This document shows, piece by piece, positions 44,508-52,400 of a stretch of DNA of 64,000 nt (position 1 is its first letter; the number at the start of each line of letters is the position of its first letter). A program made the position numbers and the translations under genes. Source of the DNA: Gammaproteobacteria bacterium (GTDB lineage Bacteria; Pseudomonadota; Gammaproteobacteria; Granulosicoccales; Granulosicoccaceae); contig PDPU01000034.1 of assembly GCA_002746645.1 (NCBI GenBank), positions 1 through 64,000 of the forward strand, in the 5' to 3' direction. The notes beneath the pieces were generated by a model. It was not told where the DNA came from, searched no databases, and saw only the letters and a program-made list of their open reading frames with translations.

Positions 44508-45563
44508 CTACTGTATGCGATCGAGATGTTGCTGTACGTTCCGATCGCCCTCGTACTGCCTCGGGTGCCAGGCTTGGCGATCACCGAGGATGCCGGTGCG
44601 CTCGACGATCTCGGGCACGCTGTGCTCCTGGCGGTAGGCCATGATGTGCACGCCGTCGACGCCTTCGATTTCCCTGACCTGGTTGATCATGTCGATGCAG
44701 ATCCGCACACCTTCGGCCTTCTGGTTCTCGGCACCGGCAAGGCGCTTGATGATCTCGTCCGGAATGTGCACGCCGGGCACGTTCCGGCGCATCCAGTCGG
44801 CGGTCTTTGCCGAGGCCAGCGTGCCGACGCCGACGAGAATGAACACCTTCCTGTCGAGTCCCATGTCGCGCACGCGCTGCATGTAGGCGTCGAGACGGGT
44901 GATGTCGAAGCAGTACTGGGTCTGCACGAACTGCGCTCCCGCGGCAATCTTCTTGGCAAGACGGATCGGGCGCCAGTCGAGCGGGTCGACGAAGGGGTTC
45001 GCCGCGGCGCCGAGGAACATGCGTGGCGGTGAGTCGAGCTTGCGACCGCTCTGAAAGGTCTGCTTGTCGCGCATGGTGCTGACGATTTCGAGCAGCGACA
45101 TGCAGTCGAGGTCGAACACGGGTTTGGCTTCCGGGTGGTCACCCGTCTGTACGCCGTCACCCGAGAGCGCAAGCAGATTGCAGACGCCCATGGCTGCACC
45201 GCCGAGTACGTCGCCCTGAATGGCGATGCGGTTCCTGTCGCGGCAGGACACTTGCTGGATCAGTGAGTAGCCGATGCGCGACAGGAGCGCGCATACCGCC
45301 ACGCTGCTCATGTGGCAGTGTGCGCCCGAGCCGTCGGTCGCGTTGATGGCATCGACATGACCGTCGAAGACGGCCGCACGTTCGTACACCTGGTTCGGGT
45401 CGGCGCTGTCGGGCGGAGCGATTTCGGTGGTAACGGCAAAGTGACCATCGCGAAGCACGCGCTCGAAGCGGCCGGGTGAGCTGTGACCCGGTCGAATCGG
45501 CAGGGGGTAACCCGGTACCGGCTCATCGTCGTACCGCATGAGGCCGTTGTCGAGTTCATTCAT
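44508..45563 (-). CDS. metF: methylenetetrahydrofolate reductase, MetF-like
   Basis: A 351-residue FAD-dependent reductase fold (VTTEIAPP, DAINATDGSGAH, GDVLGGAAMGVCNLLALSGDGVQ, FLGAAANPF, QFVQTQYCFD, FILVGVG). It interconverts methylene- and methyl-THF. It overlaps the MetV-like gene by four bases, matching the MetVF-type reductases of acetogens that need an iron-sulfur partner. In this context it probably oxidises methyl-THF made from the corrinoid, although the direction is inferred. Confidence 0.88.
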   Translation of the reverse strand: MNELDNGLMRYDDEPVPGYPLPIRPGHSSPGRFERVLRDGHFAVTTEIAPPDSADPNQVYERAAVFDGHVDAINATDGSGAHCHMSSVAVCALLSRIGYSLIQQVSCRDRNRIAIQGDVLGGAAMGVCNLLALSGDGVQTGDHPEAKPVFDLDCMSLLEIVSTMRDKQTFQSGRKLDSPPRMFLGAAANPFVDPLDWRPIRLAKKIAAGAQFVQTQYCFDITRLDAYMQRVRDMGLDRKVFILVGVGTLASAKTADWMRRNVPGVHIPDEIIKRLAGAENQKAEGVRICIDMINQVREIEGVDGVHIMAYRQEHSVPEIVERTGILGDRQAWHPRQYEGDRNVQQHLDRIQ

Positions 45564-46201
45564 GATGCGCTCTCCTTGCTGGCACTGTCGAGCGCGATCT
45601 TCTGGGCGTTCTCATCGGTCGGTTGCGCGATGGCGGTGCCGAGTGCAATGCCGGCGCCGCTGTGCGTGGCGTAGGCTCGAGTGTCGGCGCTGCGCGGTTC
45701 CACGGCCGCTCCTGACGCTGCCGCCGCGGCTTCGGCCTCATGCGCCGCCGCCTGCTCGGCCTGTGCCTTGCGGAGGTGGCGGAACCAGGACGACTTGCCC
45801 TTGAGTTGGTAGTCGACCGCGAACTGCACCGTGGCGATCTGTTCACCGCCCTGCATTTTCTGCGCGCCCTTCCAGCCTTCGACCCAGACGCAGCGCATCG
45901 CTGGCTTCACTTCGCAGTAGCCATCGGGACGCACGCCGCCACAGGGGCCGTTGCGGATGGTCTTGGGGCAGTTCATCGGGCAGGACATGCCGGTGCTCGA
46001 GAGTACGCACTGGCCACACATATGACAGTCGAACAGCAGGCCCTTGGTGACCTTTTCGAACGCTGCGACAGGTTTCTCGAGGCGGTCGTGGCCGATCCTG
46101 TCGGCGATCGGCGCGAGGCGAATGATCGTCGACTCGGTCACTTTCCAGACCTTTTCGAAGAAGCCGGCATGGTGCACTGCCCAGCGTCGCAGGAAGTACA
46201 T
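45560..46201 (-). CDS. MetV-like methylenetetrahydrofolate reductase iron-sulfur subunit
   Basis: A 213-residue protein with the cysteine-rich MTHFR C-terminal-type region: DCHMCGQCVLSSTG, CPMNCPK, NGPCGG, and more cysteines up to residue about 100. This is the zinc/Fe-S domain found beside MetF in MetVF enzymes. The last 70 residues are Ala/Glu-rich and look disordered. It overlaps metF by four bases and follows the virulence-factor-domain gene by six. Confidence 0.83.
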   Translation of the reverse strand: MYFLRRWAVHHAGFFEKVWKVTESTIIRLAPIADRIGHDRLEKPVAAFEKVTKGLLFDCHMCGQCVLSSTGMSCPMNCPKTIRNGPCGGVRPDGYCEVKPAMRCVWVEGWKGAQKMQGGEQIATVQFAVDYQLKGKSSWFRHLRKAQAEQAAAHEAEAAAAASGAAVEPRSADTRAYATHSGAGIALGTAIAQPTDENAQKIALDSASKESAS

Positions 46202-46206
46202 CGGCG

Positions 46207-46521
46207 TCAGTCCGTCTTGAGGTTGGCGACAAGGCCTTTGGCCTTGACGAGCCTTTCGAGGTATTCCTCGTTGAACTGGTCGGCAAGTTCGGCGGCACGC
46301 CGTTCGACGGCAGCCTGAAGATCGTCGGCGTCGGTGGTTTCGCGCTCGCGGTGCCAGTCTTCCATGTAGGCATCGCTCGAGCCCTTGCCGGCGCGCATGG
46401 CAGCGCGGTCGATACCTTCCATGAAACGGGGCGGCAGCATGGTGCGAGCCTTCTTGCGCCCGGCCCTGGCCATCACCTGTGAAGGGATGTCGCGCCAGTA
46501 GATGACGATGAGTTCAGCCAT
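46207..46521 (-). CDS. virulence-factor-domain (PF13769-like) small protein of unknown function
   Basis: About 104 residues, beginning AELIVIYWRDIPSQVMARAGRK. This resembles the conserved virulence factor domain, which despite its name has no known biochemical role. I chose the ATG at 46521, which overlaps the DUF1638 stop by eight bases (ATGGCTGA); an in-frame TTG at 46527 adds two residues. The tight coupling on both sides ties it to the corrinoid module. Confidence 0.75.
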   Translation of the reverse strand: MAELIVIYWRDIPSQVMARAGRKKARTMLPPRFMEGIDRAAMRAGKGSSDAYMEDWHRERETTDADDLQAAVERRAAELADQFNEEYLERLVKAKGLVANLKTD

Positions 46522-47281
46522 GTGCAAGGTTCCGTATGGGGATCACGTTGGTGAACGGCGCGAGACCGGTGTTGACGACAACGAGTGGCAGGTTCAGGGC
46601 AACTGCCGCGGCTTCGGCTTCGGCGAGTCGTGCCGGTGGCTCGGTCTGCGCGAGGTAGACCATGCGCTTGTAGTTGCCGAACATCATGTCCATGAGTTCC
46701 GGATGCCGGTCCAGCCCGAAGCCCTTGATGATCAGCCGCTCGAAATTGCGCGCAAGATAATCGGTGAGGTAGAAGCTGGCGAGTTCTTCCTCCGACAGTG
46801 TCTCGAACACGTCGCTGCCGGCGAAGAAGCTGTAGCAGTGATCGCCCGGCAACCGCTCCACACCCGGGTATTCCTCGAGCAGAGCATCCAGCAGACCGCC
46901 GGTGCCACAGTCGCCGTAGGCAATGAAGATGTGATCGCAGTACTCGTGATGCTCCTCGAGCAGCTTGCGGATGCCCGGAGTGATGCGCTCGGGTCGGTTG
47001 TGCCATTCGGCCGGCAGGCACTGGATGCGCACGGCATCGAGTCCGTTCCGGTTCACCACCGCGACAAGCTCCGCGGCGATCGCACCGCAGGCGATGATCA
47101 GATTGCGTGGATGTGCTGTCGCAACCGCAGTGGCCATTGCTGCGCTTTCATCCTCGGCAGCTTCGAACCCGGACGCAGTGTCGGGCCTGGGTACGGTATC
47201 GAACTCGTGTACGGTATCGAACTCGAGCGCAGCGTCGGGGGCGAGGTTGGCTGCGGCCGGTGTTTCGAATGACCTCGCCAC
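46514..47281 (-). CDS. DUF1638-domain protein of the corrinoid module
   Basis: A 255-residue protein whose core (IACGAIAAEL, CLPAEWHNRPERI, YGDCGTGG, GDHCYSFFAG, YLTDYLARNFERL) matches DUF1638. The function is unknown, but conserved Cys/His positions (ACG, CLPAEWH, GDCGTGG, HCY) suggest metal or thiol chemistry. The first 48 residues are low complexity with an 18-bp tandem repeat, yet a strong ribosome site (AGGAGA, five bases before the GTG at 47281) supports that start. It follows the corrinoid gene by nine bases. Confidence 0.8.
   Translation of the reverse strand: MARSFETPAAANLAPDAALEFDTVHEFDTVPRPDTASGFEAAEDESAAMATAVATAHPRNLIIACGAIAAELVAVVNRNGLDAVRIQCLPAEWHNRPERITPGIRKLLEEHHEYCDHIFIAYGDCGTGGLLDALLEEYPGVERLPGDHCYSFFAGSDVFETLSEEELASFYLTDYLARNFERLIIKGFGLDRHPELMDMMFGNYKRMVYLAQTEPPARLAEAEAAAVALNLPLVVVNTGLAPFTNVIPIRNLAHG
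47191..47226. repeat. 18-bp tandem duplication in the DUF1638 5' end
   Basis: Two 18-bp copies (47191-47208 and 47209-47226) differ only at the last base. On the - strand they encode two EFDTV-containing units in the low-complexity N-terminus. Confidence 0.95.
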
Positions 47282-47286
47282 CTCGT

Positions 47287-47292
47287 TCTCCT
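47287..47292 (-). promoter_or_regulatory. strong ribosome binding site of the DUF1638 gene
   Basis: AGGAGA on the - strand lies five bases before the GTG at 47281 and overlaps the end of the corrinoid gene (its TAG). It decides for the long form of the DUF1638 protein. Confidence 0.7.
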
Positions 47293-47992
47293 AGCTGACG
47301 CGCCGCTCGGCGATCAGCGCCTTGGCGGTCTCGACCGCAACAGCGGCGTCACGGCAGTAGGCGTCGGCGCCAACGGCGACACCGAACTCCTCGTTCAGCG
47401 GTGCCCCACCGACGAGCACGATGTAGTCTTCGCGCATGCCCTGTTCGGCCAGCGTGTCGATGACCACCTTCATGTAGGGCATGGTGGTGGTCAGCAGGGC
47501 CGACATGCCGAGAATATCGGGCTTGTGTTCCTCGAGGGCGGCGATGTAGTCCTCGACCGGATTGTTGATGCCAATGTCGATGACCTCGAAGCCGGCGCCT
47601 TCGAGCATCATGCCGACGAGGTTCTTGCCGATGTCGTGGATGTCGCCCTTGACCGTACCGATGACGACCTTGCCGATGGTCTCGGCGCCGGTTTCGGCGA
47701 GAAGCGGGCGGAGGATGCTCATGCCGGCCTTCATGGCGTTGGCTGCCATGAGTACCTCGGGCACGAACAGAATGCCGTCGCGGAAGTCGATGCCGACGAT
47801 GCGCATGCCCTCGACGAGGGCGTCGTTCAGCACGCGCGAAGCGCTCCAGTTGCGCTCGAGCAGGATGTTGGTACCTTCCTCGATTTCCTCGTTGAGCCCG
47901 TTGTAGAGATCGTCGTGCATCTGCTCGACGAGTTCTTCATCGTTCAGTTCGGAGAGGACGATGTCTTCCTCGTCATCGTAATCGTCAGACAT
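47291..47992 (-). CDS. methyltransferase cognate corrinoid protein (B12-binding)
   Basis: A 233-residue corrinoid carrier with an N-terminal four-helix cap (NDEELVEQMHDDLYNGL...EVLMAANAMKAG) and a Rossmann B12 domain with GDIHDIGKNL (DXHXXG, His119 the lower cobalt ligand) and GGAPLNEEF. It shuttles methyl groups between a substrate methyltransferase and the methyl-THF enzyme. I start it at the ATG at 47992 (MSDDYDDEED), preceded by GGGAG; an open extension upstream has no such site. It is the first gene of the module. Confidence 0.9.
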   Translation of the reverse strand: MSDDYDDEEDIVLSELNDEELVEQMHDDLYNGLNEEIEEGTNILLERNWSASRVLNDALVEGMRIVGIDFRDGILFVPEVLMAANAMKAGMSILRPLLAETGAETIGKVVIGTVKGDIHDIGKNLVGMMLEGAGFEVIDIGINNPVEDYIAALEEHKPDILGMSALLTTTMPYMKVVIDTLAEQGMREDYIVLVGGAPLNEEFGVAVGADAYCRDAAVAVETAKALIAERRVS

Positions 47993-48068
47993 CAGGATCT
48001 CCCTATGTTCATGTGGCGACTTCTTGTGGCGACATTGCAAGAAGGCTGCCGCATGTTAGCGGCACGGC

Positions 48069-48084
48069 ACCTGTTCCGACAGGT
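48069..48084. promoter_or_regulatory. inverted repeat upstream of the corrinoid module
   Basis: ACCTGT-TCCG-ACAGGT is a perfect interrupted palindrome 77-92 bases upstream of the corrinoid protein start. The size and position fit an operator; it could also be chance. Confidence 0.3.
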
Positions 48085-48166
48085 TGTAGACGCCTCAGAT
48101 GCGACTCAACCTGATTCGACTGCGACATGACCTTGCCATGCCGCTGTTTCTGCGACGGATGCAGCG

Positions 48167-48949
48167 TTATCTGCCCTTGAAATCGGGCTTGCGCTTGTTC
48201 AGGAAAGCCTCGACGCCTTCACGAAAATCGGCCGTCTGACTTGCCGCCTGCTGGAAGTCGCATTCGAGATCAAGCTGCTGATCGAGTGTGTTCGTCAACG
48301 ACTGTCGGAGAAGCTGTTTGGTGAAGGCGTGGCCGAGGGTTGCGCCGCTTGCCAGGCGATGAGCGAGTTTGCCGACGGTTTCACCGAGCGCGTCATCATC
48401 GACCACACGGTAGATCATGCCCCAGCGCTCGGCGGTTTCCGCATCGACGGGTTCGCCCGTCAGGCAGATGGCCGTGGCGCGAGCGAGGCCGATGAGCTTC
48501 GGCAGGTGCCAGGTGCCGCCGTTGTCGGGTACGAGTCCGAGTTGCTCGAAGGACTGGATGAAGCGTGCCGAGCGTGCCGCGATGCAGATGTCGCAGCCGA
48601 GGGCAAGGTTGGCACCGGCACCCGCGGCCACGCCGTTGACGGCGGCAATGACCGGAATCTGCAAGGTGGTGATGGTCCGCATGAGCGGGTTGTAGTTGCG
48701 TCCGACCACATCGGCGAGATTCGAGAGATCGAGATCGGCGAGATCCTGACCGGCCGAGAAGGCACGTCCTTCGCCGCTGATGACGAGGCAGCGGATGACG
48801 TCCGAGGTCTGCACCTCCTGCATCGCATCGCGGAGTTCCGCGTGCATGGTCTCGGTGAAGGCGTTGAGCTTGTCCGGCCGGTTCAGTACCAGCCGGGCAA
48901 CGCCATTGTCGACGTCGAAGCGGATGGTGTCGAATTCGCGGTTTCTCAT
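48167..48949 (-). CDS. enoyl-CoA hydratase/isomerase family protein (PaaG-like)
   Basis: A 260-residue crotonase-fold enzyme. The oxyanion-hole segments GRAFSAGQDL and GVAAGAGANLAL and the active-site region SFEQLGLVPDNGGTW are clear; the aspartate in LVPDNGG is the PaaG-type catalytic residue. The ending ...FLNKRKPDFKGR is typical of PaaG-like proteins. No other phenylacetate genes adjoin, so the pathway is not certain. It is separated by about 170 bases from the corrinoid module. Confidence 0.87.
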   Translation of the reverse strand: MRNREFDTIRFDVDNGVARLVLNRPDKLNAFTETMHAELRDAMQEVQTSDVIRCLVISGEGRAFSAGQDLADLDLSNLADVVGRNYNPLMRTITTLQIPVIAAVNGVAAGAGANLALGCDICIAARSARFIQSFEQLGLVPDNGGTWHLPKLIGLARATAICLTGEPVDAETAERWGMIYRVVDDDALGETVGKLAHRLASGATLGHAFTKQLLRQSLTNTLDQQLDLECDFQQAASQTADFREGVEAFLNKRKPDFKGR

Positions 48950-49046
48950 GGTCGGGTGCTACTCGTCGGTCGTTACTCGGTGGTGGCAGTTGTTCGTTCG
49001 GTCGGCACCGTGACTGGCCCGCAGCGGAAGCTGTCGGGTGGGTGGC

Positions 49047-49325
49047 TCAGCGGAGACGTCGCGGGCGTGCCGAGCGAAAGAGGCTCGCCACCAGCACCAG
49101 CGCGAAGGCGCCGATGATGGCACGCAGGAGCCAGCTCTGGTTCGAGGTGTCGAGCACCAGGGCATCGCCGACGAACAGCGGCAGCATGCCGCCGATGGCG
49201 GCGCCGATGACGCCAAGGAGTGTGTTGGTGATGAAGATGCCGATGCCGCCGCGCAGCAGCACCGCGCCGATACCGCCGATGACGATGCCGATCAGCAGCA
49301 TCAGAACCAGAGTGTCGATGGTCAA
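49047..49325 (-). CDS. GlsB/YeaQ/YmgE-family small membrane protein
   Basis: A 92-residue, Gly-rich, hydrophobic protein with three predicted helices (LVLMLLIGIVIGGIGAVLL; NTLLGVIGAAIGGML; AIIGAFALVLVASLF). This is the transglycosylase-associated protein family, often linked to envelope stress. The specific role is unknown. Confidence 0.8.
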   Translation of the reverse strand: MTIDTLVLMLLIGIVIGGIGAVLLRGGIGIFITNTLLGVIGAAIGGMLPLFVGDALVLDTSNQSWLLRAIIGAFALVLVASLFRSARPRRLR

Positions 49326-49408
49326 GCTGGCCGTCCTCTGAAAACTACGGGAACGGCCAGTTTACGCGACTTCAGGCTTACTGCCAGCCGACGTGCACCG
49401 AGTGTGAT

Positions 49409-52400
49409 TCAGACCACTGCCGCCTGTGAAGCCCGTTGCAGCTTGTGCACTTCGTTGACGGCAAGGGAAAGCATGGCGAAATCCACCGAACTTGCGGCTT
49501 TCAGCTCCGTCATCAGTGCCGTGTACTTTGCCACCGCTCCCGCGTTGTCGGAAAGCCATTGCTCCACGCGCGCGTCGGCGGATTGACTGCCGCTTGTCTG
49601 GCCGAGGATCTCGGCCGTGAGCTGCCGCTGCTGGAAGTGGAGGTCGCTTCGGAGTTCGGAGGTGGCGAGCTTGTGCCAGTGCGAACTGACCACGACATTG
49701 CCGATTTCCTCGCGCAGCCAGTGCATGTCGAGCCGGTGCCCCAGTTCGAAGTACACCGCCGCCGCATCGGCCACGGGTTGATCGAGGCTTCGCGCGATCT
49801 CGATGATGTCGAACGACGAGGAGAGCGGGATCACGCGCGAGACGACGAGGGCGGTGTCGTCGGGCACGCCGACTTCGACGAAGTGCGCGATACGCGCGTT
49901 GAGCGTGCTCTCTTCCTTGCCCGAGAGGCAATCGGGAATCGCGGCCACGAGTTCCTCGATGCCCGGCTGGAAGTGCTCGACGATGCTGCCGATATCCCTG
50001 TCGATCCAGTTCGAGCGCAGGAGCCAGTGCGTGCTTCTCTCGGCAAGGCCGCGCACGAGAATCTGCATGCGGTACTGCTCACTCGACGGCACCTGGTTGT
50101 CGAGCGCTTCGATCGCGCTCCAGATACCGGGCAGGTCGAAGATTGCCCGTGTCGCGATCATGGCCCTGGCTGTCGCCGCCGGTGCTGCGCCGAGTTCCTG
50201 TTCCATGCGGAAGCCGAAGGTGGGCCCGAGGCGATTGACGAACTCGTTGGTGACCACGGTGGTGATGATTTCCGGCCGCAGGCGATGGGCGAGTACCTGC
50301 TCGCCGTAATTGTCGCTGAGAGCGTCGGGGAAGTAGTCGTGCAGGACTTCCACGAGCGCCGGATCCTCGGCGATGCCGGCGGCAAGGAGATCGTCGTACA
50401 TGCCCATCTTGGCGTAGGAGACGAGCACCGCGATTTCGGGTTTCACGAGCCCGGTTCGGCCGGCCAGCCGCTCGGCGAGTTCTTCGGGGTTCGGGAGGTA
50501 TTCGATCTCGCGGTTCAGGCGGCCGATGCTCTCGAGGTGCTGCATGAAGCGCGACTGTTCGGTCAGCGCGTCGACGCCGTCTTCATGCGTGATGTCGATG
50601 CACTGTGTCTGCAGGTAGTTGTCGTTCAGGACGAGGCGCGAGACGTCATCGGTCATCGACTCGAGCAACTGGTCGCGCTGTTTCATGGTCATGTCGTCAC
50701 TGGCAACGACGGCGTTCGCGAGAATCTTGATGTTGACCTCGTGGTCGGAACAGTCGACGCCTGCGGAGTTGTCGATCGCATCGGTATAGATGCAGCCGCC
50801 TTTCTCGGCGAACTCGATGCGCCCGAGTTGGGTGAAACCGAGGTTGCCGCCTTCGCCCATGACCTTGACGCGCAGATCGCGGCCGTTGATGCGGAGGCCG
50901 TCGTTGGCGCGGTCTGCCGCGTCGGCATGGGTTTCGGTGCTGCCTTTCACATAGGTGCCGATGCCACCGTTCCAGAGCAGGTCGACGGGCGCCTTGAGGA
51001 TGTTCGAAATGAGCTCGGTCGGGGTCATGGTTGCATTTTCGATGCCGAGTGCCGTCTGCGCTTCGGGCGAGATCGTGATGCTCTTCTCCGTGCGCCGGTA
51101 CACGCCTCCACCCGGGGAAATCAGTGAGGCGTCGAAGTCTTCCCAGGTGGTGCGCGGTGTTTCGAAGAGACGCTTGCGTTCGGCGTAGGTGCTCGCCGCA
51201 TCGGGCGTCGGGTCGATGAAGATGTGCAGATGGTTGAAGGCTGCGACGAGGCGGATCTTCTCGGAAAGAAGCATGCCGTTGCCGAACACGTCGCCACCCA
51301 TGTCGCCGATGCCGACCACGGTGAATTCGTCCTGCTGGGTATTGACGCCGAGGTTCCGGAAGTGGCGCTTGACCGATTCCCAGGCACCTCGGGCGGTGAT
51401 GCCCATGCCCTTGTGATCGTAGCCGGCAGAGCCCCCCGAAGCGAAGGCGTCGCCGAGCCAGAAGCCATAGCTGATGGCGACCTCGTTGGCGAAGTCGGAG
51501 AAGGTCGCGGTGCCCTTGTCGGCCGCGACCACGAGGTAGGGGTCGTCCTCGTCATGGCGTACGACGTCGGGCGGCGGTACCACCCGGTTGTCGACGAGGT
51601 TGTCGGTGACGTCGAGAAGCCCCGAGAGGAAGGTTCTGTAGCAGTCGACGACGACGGCCATCATCGCTTCACGTTCGGCCGGCAGCTTTGCCTTCACGTA
51701 GAAGCCGCCCTTCGATCCGACCGGCACGATGACCGAGTTCTTGACCATCTGCGCCTTCATGAGACCGAGTATCTCGGTGCGGAAATCCTCGCGCCGATCC
51801 GACCAGCGGAGCCCGCCACGTGCAACCTTGCCACCGCGGAGGTGGATGCCTTCGACGCGCGAGGAGTAGACGAAGATCTCGAACATCGGGTGGGGGAGCG
51901 GCAGATCCGGTACCTTGCGGGAATCGAACTTGAAGGAGACGAATTCCCTGAGCGAGCCGTCGTCGTTCCTGCGCCAGGCGTTGGTTCTGAGGATGGCGAG
52001 GATGAGGTCTCGGTAGCTCTTGAGGATACGGTCCTCGTCGAGGCTTGCGACATCGTCGAGCGCGACGCGAATCGCGTCGAGCGTGGCTTCGGTGGACGCT
52101 TCCCTGTCCCCCGTGAAGGCCGGGTTGAAGCGCACGTCGAACAGACGCGAGAGGTGCCTGGCGATGCCGGCGTTGGACACCAGCGTATCGATCATGTAGC
52201 TCTGCGAGAAGGGCACGCCTACCTGCAGCAGGTACTTGCACATGGCACGCAGAATCACGATCTGACGCCAGTCGAGGTTCGCCGCGTTCATGAGCGCATT
52301 GAAGCCGTCGTCCTCGACTTCGCCACGCCAGATGTGCCCGAAGGCATCCTGGATGCGTTCGGCGGTGTGCTCGTCACAGGCCTTGCCGTCATCACCATCG

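Noticed and set aside
47993..48166. A cobalamin riboswitch before the corrinoid gene
   Set aside because: I found no B12-box-like sequence; only a short inverted repeat is present and the gap is too small for the full structure.
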